A stretch of 64,000 nucleotides of DNA, taken from Methanofollis tationis (GTDB lineage: Archaea > Halobacteriota > Methanomicrobia > Methanomicrobiales > Methanofollaceae). Below the pieces are notes generated by a model. That model made no database searches. It saw only the letters and a program-made list of their open reading frames with translations, and had not been told where the DNA came from. The translations under genes and the position numbers were made by a program. Every line of letters begins with the position of its first letter. Position 1 is the first letter of the stretch. The stretch spans positions 321,104 to 385,103 of the forward strand of contig NZ_JABXWR010000001.1 in assembly GCF_013377755.1 (NCBI RefSeq), given 5' to 3'. Shown here in pieces: positions 9,621 through 18,271 of this stretch.

Positions 9621-9654
9621 CTTTTTTATACTATTGACACTAACGTGAAGTAAA
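9621..9654 (+). promoter_or_regulatory. TATA box plus CTAAC-N5-GTAAA operator of the ArsR/Hsp20 operon
   Basis: CTTTTTTATA (9621-9630) is placed about 28 bp before the ATG at 9656, so the transcript should be nearly leaderless. CTAAC at 9640-9644 and GTAAA at 9650-9654 are five bases apart and cover the expected start of transcription. The same element with the same spacing from the TATA box lies in front of cdc48. It resembles the CTAAC-N5-GTTAG site reported for the Archaeoglobus heat-shock regulator HSR1. Confidence 0.7.
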
Positions 9655-9655
9655 G

Positions 9656-10288
9656 ATGTTTGATGATGGAGAGACCTCCCGTCTCCTTGATATCCTCGGC
9701 AACCGGAACCGGAGGCGTATCATCGATCTTCTCAGGCAGAAGCCCTGCTTTGTCACCGAGATCTCAGACAAGCTGATGATCTCGCCCAAGGCCGTGATAG
9801 AACATCTCCAGATGATGGAGGAGGAGCAGATCCTCTCCTCGTTCCATGACAACCGCCGGCGAAAATACTACAGCCTTACACGCGAGATCTGCATCGATAT
9901 CCGCTATGGCGGGGAAGACACGGCTCAGGCTGTTCAACCGGGCGGATCGCGTGAGGCGAAGTATCTCGCCGCCCTCTCGATGCTTGCCCGGATGCTCCGC
10001 ACGCGCGACACGCTCATCGCCAACCTCGAGGAGATCGAGCGCGATATCGATGCGCGGATGGACGAGGTCGTCAGGTACAGTCAGGACCTGCTCTCCAGCG
10101 AGACCGAGATGGACCTTGTGCTGGCACTCGCCCACTGCACACTCTCCCTCCGCGACCTTGAGGATTACACCGGCCTTGAGGCCGGGCCTGTGGAGCAGAT
10201 GCTCCAGGACCTGATGGTAAAAGATATCGTCGAACAGAACGGAAACCAGTACATGCTGCGTGGTCCCTATGCCGAACAACCCCTATGA
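9656..10288 (+). CDS. ArsR-family winged-helix regulator, HSR1-like
   Basis: This 210-residue protein has an N-terminal ArsR-type winged helix (residues 8-75: LLDILGNRNRRRIIDLL, then the recognition helix region ISPKAVIEHLQMME). A helical central section (residues 95-150) and a second small helical domain follow. It overlaps the start of an Hsp20-like gene by 20 bp. In Archaeoglobus a regulator of this type (HSR1) heads an operon with hsp20 and cdc48 and represses it. Here the operator-like site is present both at its own promoter and at cdc48, so a heat-shock repressor role is a good inference. No metal-binding cysteine pair is seen. Confidence 0.85.
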   Translation: MFDDGETSRLLDILGNRNRRRIIDLLRQKPCFVTEISDKLMISPKAVIEHLQMMEEEQILSSFHDNRRRKYYSLTREICIDIRYGGEDTAQAVQPGGSREAKYLAALSMLARMLRTRDTLIANLEEIERDIDARMDEVVRYSQDLLSSETEMDLVLALAHCTLSLRDLEDYTGLEAGPVEQMLQDLMVKDIVEQNGNQYMLRGPYAEQPL

Positions 10289-10679
10289 CGAGATATTCAG
10301 GAGCATTGCAAAGATCCTTGAAGACGTCCTCGGCGAGAACGGGGATCCGCCCAGAATCATCGGGTGCACGATCATCGCCTCGGGCGGTTCTCCTGGACGC
10401 GCCCCCGGACAGGACGATGCCGGCCCGGATATCTCGTACGAACTGACCGAGAGCGAACGGTGCGTCTATATCACGGCCCGGGTGCCGCCGGCCTGCGAGG
10501 GGCGGGCGTCGGCCGCGATCGGACCGGTGGCCGTCACCGTTAGGATGGGCGAACGGGAGGTGACGATCGATCTCGACGACGAGATCGATCCTGCTCAGAG
10601 CTCGGTCTCGGTGAACCATGGCGTGCTCGACGTGGTGTGCGTGAAACTACAGCCAGGGGATCCTGTAGCCTCTCTCTGA
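10269..10679 (+). CDS. Hsp20/alpha-crystallin-like domain protein
   Basis: With ATG 10269 this is a 136-residue protein; GTG 10260 is an alternative. The second half has the beta-sandwich pattern of small heat-shock proteins: ISYELTESERCVYITARVP followed by VTIDLDDEIDP and a closing NHGVLDVVCVKLQP, which parallels the usual NGVLEVxLxK strand. The first 45 residues are amphipathic. No C-terminal IxI tail is visible, so it may act as a monomer or dimer. The coupling to an HSR1-like regulator supports the assignment, but sequence similarity to Hsp20 is weak. Confidence 0.6.
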   Translation: MPNNPYDEIFRSIAKILEDVLGENGDPPRIIGCTIIASGGSPGRAPGQDDAGPDISYELTESERCVYITARVPPACEGRASAAIGPVAVTVRMGEREVTIDLDDEIDPAQSSVSVNHGVLDVVCVKLQPGDPVASL

Positions 10680-10699
10680 TGCGACACCTTTTTTGCAGG

Positions 10700-12616
10700 T
10701 CATTCTGGAAGGCCCTGATAGATCTCCAGGCCGCCCGTTGAGTAGACTCCATTGGCGGCGTCTGTGCTTAAAGAGAGCAGCTGTATGTTCTTTTCGGTCG
10801 GCCTGAATGAATAGCGGGCGTTATTCTCTTCGAATATCAGGTTATACTCCAGGAGTTGTTTATTGCGCAGTATGGTGTAGCCCTCCATCCGGGGGATCGC
10901 GATGGCACCTGGCAGAGGGCCGCTCTGGTAATAGGGGAGACCAAATTCCTCTGTAATGTCAGTTTTTTTCTGGATAAAATATCGTTTGGTGTAGTAATCT
11001 GAGTACAGTGCCGATCCATAGGGGACGCTTTGGAAAACGAAATCGAACCCCGTATGTTCTTCTGAGGTAAAGTACAGTCGCTGGGTGCCGGGATCTTCTG
11101 TAAGGACAACAGTGCCCAGCGAGAAGAAAGCAAAGCATACGAATACAATCAGGAGGATCGACCGTACAATGCGTTTGCCGACATCTCTCTTTCCCCGATG
11201 GGAATAGATCAGGAGAAATCCTGACGCCATTGCAAGGGTCATGATCGGGCTCAATAATATCCTGAACCTGTCGATCCTGAAGAGGTGGGCAAATGTTTCT
11301 GAGGCAAAAAGGGGGTTTGGCAGGTAGAGTATCAGGGTTATTAATGAAAAAAGCCCGAAAACAGCGAGATACTTTGGTTTCTGTCGCCATATCAGATATA
11401 CTGCTCCTGTTACGGCAAATGCCGCAAATATGCTTGTCGGGATATTATTGTACAGATATATCAGCACCACCTGTGTCTGATCCATTGTCGGATCTGAGAG
11501 GACGGTATGTTTTATTTCAAACTCGAAGAAGTCAATGTTCCACCTCGCTCTGCCGAACCAGGCCAGAAACTGAAGTGCAGAATAGCCCCAGTACCCAAGG
11601 AACAGGACACAGATATACAGGACAAATATCGTTGAGATATATTTCCGGTCTCTGACGATGTACTCGCAGATCATGAGAGTGAAGAGAAGGATCACGATCA
11701 GGATGATCGAGACCTGGTGTACAAGGATGATGAAGAGTGCAAGTATCACCGCCAGCCCCTGAAAGATCTGCCTGTTGCCGTTTTTGGCCTCCATCCTGAA
11801 GATCAGGTGGAGCAGAATGACAAAACCGACAAAGGCCGCACTGCGTGTTATCATCTGCACGCCCTCGGAGAGCACAACGCCCGTCATGGAAAAAACCAGG
11901 CACGTAAACAGGGAGAGACGAGGGTTTCCCGTTATACGGGTAAAAATCAGATAGATGAACACGACCGATAACGCATACGCAGGGCAGGTGACAAGAAACA
12001 GCGCTTGCTGAATGGGCAGGTTCAGAATGTGGGCTGATTCTGCGATGAATATATGATAGAGGGGGAACGAGGCGTACGAGGGGGAGAGGTCGACCGGGAT
12101 GCCATGTCCTGAGAGATAGGTAACGCTGGCCATGAATATATGGCCCATCACATCGGTGGTGCTGAAGAAGAGGGGATACGCACATGTGATCCCGTAGATG
12201 ATGTTCATCATGGTCAGGATGATCCCGCACAATGTGAGAGGGACACTGACCGTGCGTGAGAATATGCCGACGAAGAGTATCAAAAATAATCCGATTAACA
12301 TTACGAGATAATAATGGCGATCGAATCCTGCGATGAGCAGGACGATCGATACCATATATACTACTGCATAGAGCCTGTAAAGGGTGAACCTGGATACCCC
12401 GAAGAGAGGTCCATCATCCCCGATCTCCTGCGGGTGCCTGAAGAGATATGCCAGCACTGCTGCAGCAATCACAAAGGGAATTGCTATCGACAGGCCTCTG
12501 ACCGAATAGTCCCATCGGGATATGACGATTCCTCCAAAAAGAATTCCTCCTATTACGGCAAGAGAGATGAGAAATGGGAGGTATTCGGCAAATCTTTTCA
12601 GAGATGATGAATCCAT
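10700..12616 (-). CDS. Large multi-span membrane protein, likely surface-glycan related
   Basis: This 638-residue protein has about 13-14 hydrophobic helices over residues 10-500 and a soluble C-terminal part of about 125 residues. The topology is like lipid-linked-sugar glycosyltransferases or polysaccharide polymerases of the GT-C or Wzy kind. No diagnostic active-site motif is certain. It is less G+C-rich than its surroundings. It lies divergent from a flippase and close to an epimerase and a glycosyltransferase, so participation in cell-surface polysaccharide or glycoprotein assembly is inferred. It may be of foreign origin. Confidence 0.75.
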   Translation of the reverse strand: MDSSSLKRFAEYLPFLISLAVIGGILFGGIVISRWDYSVRGLSIAIPFVIAAAVLAYLFRHPQEIGDDGPLFGVSRFTLYRLYAVVYMVSIVLLIAGFDRHYYLVMLIGLFLILFVGIFSRTVSVPLTLCGIILTMMNIIYGITCAYPLFFSTTDVMGHIFMASVTYLSGHGIPVDLSPSYASFPLYHIFIAESAHILNLPIQQALFLVTCPAYALSVVFIYLIFTRITGNPRLSLFTCLVFSMTGVVLSEGVQMITRSAAFVGFVILLHLIFRMEAKNGNRQIFQGLAVILALFIILVHQVSIILIVILLFTLMICEYIVRDRKYISTIFVLYICVLFLGYWGYSALQFLAWFGRARWNIDFFEFEIKHTVLSDPTMDQTQVVLIYLYNNIPTSIFAAFAVTGAVYLIWRQKPKYLAVFGLFSLITLILYLPNPLFASETFAHLFRIDRFRILLSPIMTLAMASGFLLIYSHRGKRDVGKRIVRSILLIVFVCFAFFSLGTVVLTEDPGTQRLYFTSEEHTGFDFVFQSVPYGSALYSDYYTKRYFIQKKTDITEEFGLPYYQSGPLPGAIAIPRMEGYTILRNKQLLEYNLIFEENNARYSFRPTEKNIQLLSLSTDAANGVYSTGGLEIYQGLPE

Positions 12617-12619
12617 TTT

Positions 12620-12642
12620 AAATTATACTGTCTGTACAATTT
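12620..12642. promoter_or_regulatory. Inverted repeat at a divergent promoter
   Basis: AAATTATAC (12620-12628) and GTACAATTT (12634-12642) are near-perfect inverted arms around TGTCT. The repeat lies just before the start of the - strand membrane protein and about 65 bp before the + strand flippase, so it could be an operator for either gene. Confidence 0.4.
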
Positions 12643-12704
12643 AATAATACCTTGGCACGGATCTCAAGGATAGCCTATTATTAGGTCTGAGACTATTATG
12701 CCAC

Positions 12705-14186
12705 GTGGTCAGAGTGGCATCGACATTTGCCGGCGACATTTTCAAACTTGTCGGCGGGACAGCCATATCCCAGGCGATCGTTATTCTTGCCTCCCCCATC
12801 CTCACCCGCATGTATGGTCCTGAGGCATTTGGTCTTCTCTCTCTCTTCACCTCGGTCACCGCCATCATTGCGGTGATCGTCTGCATGCGTTATGAAATGG
12901 CGATCATGCTGCCTGAATCTGATCTTGAAGCGGCGAACCTCCTTGCCGGGTGTCTGCTTGTCACCTGCCTCATCTCCGGGCTCACGCTGTTTTTTGCCCT
13001 GAACGGGGATCTTGTGGCGGGGATGATGAATGCCCCCGAACTGGCCAGATATCTCTGGCTTGCGGCTCCTTCCGTCTTTTTCAGCGGGGTCTTTCTCTCG
13101 CTGAACTCCTGGAACTCCAGGACAAAACACTTCGGCAGACTTTCTGTTGCCACGGTGGCGAGCAAAGTGCTGGCGACGGGCACCCAGCTGGGGGCAGGCG
13201 CCGCCGGGTATGCCACTGGCGGGAGCCTCATTGCGGCAAGTGTGTTCGGCCAGATCATCGCCACCGTCGCGCTTGCCGGGCAGATCTGGCGTGAAGACCG
13301 CGATATTTTCTCCGGGGTCAGAAAAAAGGAGATCTATCTCGGATTTATTCGATATAAAAAATTTCCGCTGATCGACACCTGGTCGGCGTTGTTGAACACG
13401 CTCTCCTGGCAGCTCCCGGTATTTCTTCTTGCATTCTATTTTTCTCCGGTTGTGGTGGGATGGTACGCCCTTGGCATGCGCATGCTCCAGTTCCCGATGA
13501 GTCTCATAGGAAAGGCAATATCGCAGGTATTTTTTCAGAGGTCTGCTGAATTTCGCTCAGATGAGCGGTTTCCCCTTTTTGTGACGCAGGTGTTCCGGAT
13601 GCTGGTCGTCACCGGGATGTTCCCGATCCTTCTGGTCACCGTCTTCGGGAGCGACCTTTTTGGAGTTGTTTTTGGTGAGACATGGACTGAAGCAGGGCTT
13701 TACGCCCAGATCCTGAGCATATGGGCCTTTGTGTGGTTTATATCGTCACCTCTCAGCACGCTGTACGTGGTCTTTGAAAAACAGGGATTTGGCCTCACCT
13801 TCAATCTGCTGAATATGATCTCCCGCCTCGTCTCTCTGGTCATTGGAGGGGTGCTGGGCAGTCCGACCATGGCGTTGGCCCTCTTTGCCCTCTCTGGAGT
13901 CTTCACCTACGGTTATCTCTGCTGGAAGATGCTGGCCCTTGCCAGGGTGCCGTGGTCTGCCGTTTATGCGATTGTCTCGAAAAATCTGCTCCTCTTTATG
14001 CCGGTCGGGATCGTCCTGCTCTCTCTGAAATATTGGGGTCTCGATCCGGTGGTGCTGGTCCTGGTCGGATCGCTCTCCTGCGTCCTCTACTACCTCTACC
14101 TGATCACGACAGACCGGCAGATCCAGGGGGTGTTGATCGGTTTCGGGGCGAAAAAGTGGCTGCCCTTTCTCTTCAGGCACGGCTGA
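12705..14186 (+). CDS. Polysaccharide flippase (Wzx/MOP superfamily)
   Basis: This 493-residue membrane protein has about 12-14 helices and the N-terminal pattern typical of oligosaccharide flippases: FKLVGGTAISQAIVILASPIL, then YGPEAFGLLSLF and a basic loop RYEMAIMLPESD. Such proteins move lipid-linked sugars across the membrane. The start is GTG at 12705; an ATG at 12698 is out of frame. The C-terminus overlaps the convergent epimerase gene by 14 bp. Its neighbours (epimerase, glycosyltransferase) fit a surface-glycan locus. Confidence 0.9.
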   Translation: MVRVASTFAGDIFKLVGGTAISQAIVILASPILTRMYGPEAFGLLSLFTSVTAIIAVIVCMRYEMAIMLPESDLEAANLLAGCLLVTCLISGLTLFFALNGDLVAGMMNAPELARYLWLAAPSVFFSGVFLSLNSWNSRTKHFGRLSVATVASKVLATGTQLGAGAAGYATGGSLIAASVFGQIIATVALAGQIWREDRDIFSGVRKKEIYLGFIRYKKFPLIDTWSALLNTLSWQLPVFLLAFYFSPVVVGWYALGMRMLQFPMSLIGKAISQVFFQRSAEFRSDERFPLFVTQVFRMLVVTGMFPILLVTVFGSDLFGVVFGETWTEAGLYAQILSIWAFVWFISSPLSTLYVVFEKQGFGLTFNLLNMISRLVSLVIGGVLGSPTMALALFALSGVFTYGYLCWKMLALARVPWSAVYAIVSKNLLLFMPVGIVLLSLKYWGLDPVVLVLVGSLSCVLYYLYLITTDRQIQGVLIGFGAKKWLPFLFRHG

Positions 14187-15117
14187 TCTGCTTTCTCGAT
14201 GTCGTCTCCTCCTCGATCCAGCGCATCGTCTCTGCGAGTCCTGTCTGGATTGCATATTCCGGCCTCCAACCGAGCACCTCGCGAGATCGCGAGATCTCCG
14301 CAAGCGAGTGACGGATGTCGCCGCCCCTTGGCGGCCCGTAGCGTATTTCTACACCCTTTCCGGCCGCCTGCATCATGGTCCTGGCAAGCGTGTTCAGGTC
14401 GGTCTGCTCGCCGCGGGCGATGTTGAAGACTCCTTCTGCGTCTGAGGCCATCGCACGCAGGTTCGCCTGCACGACGTCCCTGACATAGACGAAGTCTCTC
14501 GTCTGGCCGCCGTCGCCGTGGATGGTGATCGGTTCGCCCTCCAGAATCCGGGAGCCGAAGATCGAGATCACGCCCGAGTACGGCGAGGAGGGGTCCTGTC
14601 TGGGGCCGAAGACGTTGAAGTAGCGGAGGCAGACGGTCGAAAGTCCGTAGAGCTTCGAAAAGACGGCGGCGTAATGCTCGTCCGAGAGTTTCTGGGCGGC
14701 GTAGGGGGAGAGGAGGTCGGGCGCCATCTCCTCCCTCTTCGGGAGTTCGGGGTTTTCGCCGTAGACCGCGGCGGACGATGCCATCACGACCTTCCGCACG
14801 CCGCAGTCCCTGGCCGCGATGAGGACGTTGAGGGTGCCGGTCAGGTTTACCGCGTGCGTTGCAAGGGGGTCTTCGACCGATCGCGGCACCGAGGCGATCG
14901 CCGCCTGGTGGAAGACGCCGTCGGCGCCGGCGAAGGTCTCCTGCAGGAGGGCGAGGTCGGTGATGCTCCCTTCGACGAACTCGCAGTCGATGCCCTTGAG
15001 GTTCTCGCAGTGCCCGGACGAGAGGTCGTCGATGACGACGATCTCGTGCTTTCCTGAGAGCGCCTCGGCGATATGGGAGCCGATGAATCCGGCTCCGCCG
15101 GTGACGATGTAGCGCAT
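14173..15117 (-). CDS. NAD-dependent nucleotide-sugar epimerase (GalE-like)
   Basis: This extended short-chain dehydrogenase has 314 residues from MRYIVTGGAGFIGSH, which carries the Rossmann GGxGxxG motif at the very start as usual. The 57-residue upstream extension of the frame runs towards an insertion element and is rejected. The catalytic triad is visible as SSAAVYGE and YAAQKLSDEHY (YxxxK, about residues 142-146). RYFNVFGPRQDP follows, as in UDP-glucose/UDP-GlcNAc 4-epimerases. It probably supplies nucleotide sugars for the neighbouring glycan genes. The exact substrate cannot be told. Confidence 0.9.
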   Translation of the reverse strand: MRYIVTGGAGFIGSHIAEALSGKHEIVVIDDLSSGHCENLKGIDCEFVEGSITDLALLQETFAGADGVFHQAAIASVPRSVEDPLATHAVNLTGTLNVLIAARDCGVRKVVMASSAAVYGENPELPKREEMAPDLLSPYAAQKLSDEHYAAVFSKLYGLSTVCLRYFNVFGPRQDPSSPYSGVISIFGSRILEGEPITIHGDGGQTRDFVYVRDVVQANLRAMASDAEGVFNIARGEQTDLNTLARTMMQAAGKGVEIRYGPPRGGDIRHSLAEISRSREVLGWRPEYAIQTGLAETMRWIEEETTSRKQISRA

Positions 15118-15253
15118 GGGAATGGGTGAATAGTGGAGGGGGGGTGGAGATATGCCTGTCGATTGATGTAAGATGTCCACCTTATTTGTTCCTGGCTCTT
15201 TTCCATTGAGATATTTTAGAGATTTTTGCTTCAGGTAGTTCATTCTGTCAGGG

Positions 15254-15274
15254 ATTAGTACTTCACTCATTTTG
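15254..15274. repeat. Solitary copy of the ISH3-type element end
   Basis: TTAGTACTTCACTCATTTT closely resembles the left terminal repeat of the neighbouring element (TCAGTACTTCGCTAATTTT, from 15300) and has the same orientation. It lies 46 bp outside the element and looks like the trace of an earlier insertion or deletion. Confidence 0.5.
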
Positions 15275-15299
15275 GCGCCTGGAATCAAGCGATGCAGTC

Positions 15300-16616
15300 T
15301 CAGTACTTCGCTAATTTTAGAGACCCCAAATCCCCCTCTACCGCCCGAAGCCCGCCCAAAATCGAAAGATCTATATAGATTGCAGGCTTCCCCTCATGCC
15401 TTTACTTAAATCGAGGGTGACCTGCAGAAAGAGCAACATTCTGAAACCTAAAGACTGTTGCGCCCCTGTTGTTTCGGCACTGGATCAGCATCTAACCATT
15501 CCCATTCAGGGAAAACTCACTCAAACGGACTTGATTTCTTCTTTGGTCGGCATGGCTGTAATGAATCAGTCAGTTCACTCAATCACCCACATCCTGGATC
15601 GGGTACCGTGCGAAACGTCCGTTCGCTACCACCTCAAAAAGCTCGATATGGCCGATTTGGAACAGAATAACACCTCGATCCTCACCACCCATATGCACCA
15701 CGTCCTCAAACCGGGGTACGCCTATCAGTTTGCGATTGACTTTACCAACGATCCGTACTACGGGTCAACCGATGAGGAGAATGAGGCCTATATCGTGCGA
15801 AGTAAGCGTAAAAAGTCAACAAATGAGTTTTATTCCTACATCACTCTGTATGTGACCACCAGGAACCGGCAGATGACGCTGGCCGTGTTCCCGGTGCGCC
15901 GGGATACCTCGAAGGTCGGATACATCGCGCAATGTCTCGATCGGATCACTGAACTCGGTCTTCGCATCGAAGTTCTCTGCCTGGATCGGGAGTTCTACAC
16001 CCGGAAGGTGCTCGGGTTTCTGATGGACGTCCAGGTGCCGTTCATCGTTCCTGTCAGGAAACACGGGAAAAGGATGAAACAAGTCCTCCAGGGAACCCAC
16101 TCCCGGTATGCTGAATATCGGATGCACGGAAAACCGGTGCTGGTCCTGAAGATTGCGATTGCCGTGAAGTATGCAAAAGGAAAACGGGGTAAGCGCGGCG
16201 TTGAGAATCTGGGTTACGTCGTGGGAAACCTCCGGTGGAATCCCCATCGGGTCCATCAGACCTATCGGTCCAGGTTCTCGATTGAATCGTCCTATCGGAT
16301 GCGCAACCAGGTGAAACCCCGTACGAGCACAAAAAACCCGGTCATCCGGTATCTCTACGCCATAATATCGTTCCTCCTCAAGAATATCTGGATCGATCTA
16401 CTCTGGAAGCACTTTTCCCCCGTGAAACAGGGACCACAAACCATTGAGGTGCGCGGCTTCCGGTTCAGCTCCTTCATGTGCATAATCTGGGAGGCGATCC
16501 GCACATCGATGAGGGGTGCCAGAGCCATTCCTGTGTTAAGGTATCCTGTTTAGGAAAGGGAGCGAGAAACGCCGTTGAATGAAATGAGAGGGAGGAAGGA
16601 ATTAGAGAAGTACTGA
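15300..16616. mobile_element. ISH3-type insertion sequence
   Basis: The element is about 1.3 kb. It is bounded by terminal inverted repeats TCAGTACTTCGCTAATT (15300-15316) and, on the other strand, TCAGTACTTCTCTAATT (16616-16600), which differ at one of 17 positions. It contains one transposase gene. No matching target-site duplication is evident, which fits a later deletion at one end. The right end lies inside the coding frame of a glycosyltransferase. Confidence 0.85.
15396..16553 (+). CDS. Transposase, ISH3-family type
   Basis: This 385-residue DDE transposase appears complete. Catalytic acidic residues are likely the aspartates in FAIDFTNDPYYG (about residue 115) and LCLDREFYTRKV (about residue 197) and the glutamate in SRFSIESSYRMRNQ (about residue 300). 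The C-terminal RYLYAIISFLLKNIWIDLLWK segment is typical of this archaeal family. The frame is intact and the terminal repeats are near-identical, so the element could still be active. Its last residues end about 60 bp before the right terminal repeat. Confidence 0.9.
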   Translation: MPLLKSRVTCRKSNILKPKDCCAPVVSALDQHLTIPIQGKLTQTDLISSLVGMAVMNQSVHSITHILDRVPCETSVRYHLKKLDMADLEQNNTSILTTHMHHVLKPGYAYQFAIDFTNDPYYGSTDEENEAYIVRSKRKKSTNEFYSYITLYVTTRNRQMTLAVFPVRRDTSKVGYIAQCLDRITELGLRIEVLCLDREFYTRKVLGFLMDVQVPFIVPVRKHGKRMKQVLQGTHSRYAEYRMHGKPVLVLKIAIAVKYAKGKRGKRGVENLGYVVGNLRWNPHRVHQTYRSRFSIESSYRMRNQVKPRTSTKNPVIRYLYAIISFLLKNIWIDLLWKHFSPVKQGPQTIEVRGFRFSSFMCIIWEAIRTSMRGARAIPVLRYPV

Positions 16617-17254
16617 TACCCCTGGTAGACCTCGGTGAGGGGGAGCTCGGAGAGGGCCTTCCCCGAGATCGCCGTGTAGCCGTTCTGCGGGTCCATCATC
16701 TGCCAGTAGCCCGAGGCGATTTTGGTGAGGAAGGTGAGGACGGAGTTGCCGAAACTCCGCCACCCCGGCATCCCCTTTCGGTATGTGTCGCTGATCAGAC
16801 GGTTCCCTTTGGTATAATCGGCCTTCCCATCAACGATCGGGTCGAGGAGGGAGGGTAGATAGGTGGGATCCATCTGGTTGTCCCCGGCCATCACCGCCAC
16901 GACGTCCATGCCATCCTCAACGGCCTGCAGGTATCCTGAGGTGATCGCCGCCCCCACGCCCCGGTTCGGGCGGTGGTGGATCGGGACGACTCTGGCGTCG
17001 TACCTGGCATATGCGTCAATGATCGCCCCGGTCCGGTCCTTTGAGCCGTCGTCGACAACGTACACCCGCGCCACATACCCGGGGATCGAACCCATCGTCT
17101 CGCCGATCAGCTCCTCCTCGTTATATGCCGGCACCACCACGGCGACTCGTTTTCCACGGTAATCTGGTTCCTCAACAGCGGTTTTGAACGGCAGAGTTTT
17201 CGTCGTTGATTTCGCCGATACAACTGCTGAGACCCCTGCGGCCATGGCGGTCAC
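16550..17254 (-). CDS. Family 2 glycosyltransferase, 3' end cut by the IS
   Basis: The GT-A fold catalytic domain is present: VAVVVPAYNEEELIGETM (about residue 36), YVVDDGSKDRTG, GDNQMDP (nucleotide/metal aspartates) and MDPQNGYTAISGKAL. Close relatives are dolichyl-phosphate-sugar synthase-like enzymes that add sugars to lipid carriers. After TEVYQGY the frame enters the insertion element at 16616, and the last 22 residues are translated from the element. Relatives continue with a hydrophobic C-terminal part that is missing here. GTG 17254 or ATG 17245 may be the start. It is probably non-functional or altered. Confidence 0.85.
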   Translation of the reverse strand: MTAMAAGVSAVVSAKSTTKTLPFKTAVEEPDYRGKRVAVVVPAYNEEELIGETMGSIPGYVARVYVVDDGSKDRTGAIIDAYARYDARVVPIHHRPNRGVGAAITSGYLQAVEDGMDVVAVMAGDNQMDPTYLPSLLDPIVDGKADYTKGNRLISDTYRKGMPGWRSFGNSVLTFLTKIASGYWQMMDPQNGYTAISGKALSELPLTEVYQGYQYFSNSFLPLISFNGVSRSLS

Positions 17255-17656
17255 CGCCCCCTCTCGTACATGACTGAATCGTTAAACAAAGATGCATCCC
17301 CCCGTATGCTCGTGGAATATTGCCTATATGGCGGTTGTACCTCTACCGTGTATTTTATGTGTGATATTCATTATGCTATATAATTGTTTTTACACATTTT
17401 ATTTGTGGATCTGTCAGATATATGTTTGAATTTTCAGGGCGCCACATTATCATAAATACAGATCTGTATAAAAATTTGAATAAATTTCACGCTTTAGAAT
17501 ATGCTATCCCCCTGTGAAATCAGAGGTTAATATCTGAAATGTGGTATCCCTGCGGATACGAATTCTTATAAAATATTGCGGGCCCCTGCCTGTGGGAGAG
17601 GAACCCGCCTTTCTCCTGGCGCCTGGTGGCCCTTTGGCACCTCCCTGTGCGTCTTT
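17255..17656. other. A+T-rich intergenic region
   Basis: These 402 bp separate the mgtE-like pair from the glycosyltransferase, both transcribed leftward. Most of it is A+T-rich with several TATA-like tracts. A short hairpin GTATCC-ctgc-GGATAC lies at 17544-17559, and a G+C-rich segment with self-complementary stretches (about 17580-17650) lies directly behind the transporter genes and may aid termination. No protein-coding or RNA gene is recognised. Confidence 0.45.
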
Positions 17657-18271
17657 TCAGAGGACGATCTCAATGACAGTGATGAGCGCCACGGCGCCGA
17701 GGAGGTCGATCGCTGAGGTGATCACCGGGATGCCGAAGTTGTCCGGGTCAAAACCGTAGCGAAATGAGAGCGTCGCCGTCAGGTAGGCAATGCCGTTGAC
17801 CATTGTTATTACACCGAGGCCGGCGGCAGTGGCGATCGTGACCATCGCCAGGAGTCCTGGAGACGACACGCCGAGGACGATGGCGGCGAGATGGGCAAGG
17901 GCGGCCATCAGGGGCATGAGAATCAGGGTGAAGAGGTAGGCCTGTGCGAAGTGTACGGTCACGCTCCCCTGCGGTGCGATCGCCGGAGTGATGACGCCGA
18001 GGTGCATGCCGGTACCCAGGCGCGAGCAGAGAATCCCCCCAATAGAACCGCAGATCCCGGCAAACGGCGGTATCAGGATGAGGAGAGCCCCGACACTGAC
18101 GAACCGGTCGAGAGAGGCCGAGTAGGCGATGCCGGCGAAGGCCCCGAGGACGCAGAGGGGGATCAGAAGAGGAAGGACCTCCTGCACAATGCCCCGTCCC
18201 CGTCGCCCCGCGACCCACGCGTATATGCTCATCACCCCCGCAAGGGCGAGGATGATGCCGGAGAGCCCCAC
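17657..18271 (-). CDS. MgtE-like membrane domain, second half-transporter
   Basis: This 204-residue protein corresponds to the membrane domain of MgtE/SLC41 Mg2+ transporters alone. It has about five helices and the conserved PPFAGICGSIGGILCSRLGTGMHLG segment (about residues 90-115), which resembles the ion-pore helix of MgtE. The cytosolic N and CBS domains that gate bacterial MgtE are absent. The start is GTG, directly behind the stop of a sister gene, so the two products likely form a heterodimer. The ion is inferred to be Mg2+ or another divalent cation. Confidence 0.85.
   Translation of the reverse strand: MGLSGIILALAGVMSIYAWVAGRRGRGIVQEVLPLLIPLCVLGAFAGIAYSASLDRFVSVGALLILIPPFAGICGSIGGILCSRLGTGMHLGVITPAIAPQGSVTVHFAQAYLFTLILMPLMAALAHLAAIVLGVSSPGLLAMVTIATAAGLGVITMVNGIAYLTATLSFRYGFDPDNFGIPVITSAIDLLGAVALITVIEIVL

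Noticed and set aside
10071-10619. Antisense open frame of 182 residues across the ArsR/Hsp20 junction
   Set aside because: Arg/Gly/Pro-rich shadow of the two real genes, without family resemblance.
15118-15288. 57-residue N-terminal extension of the GalE-like epimerase
   Set aside because: The Rossmann motif normally starts at the first residues. The extension carries a solitary IS end and low-complexity sequence.
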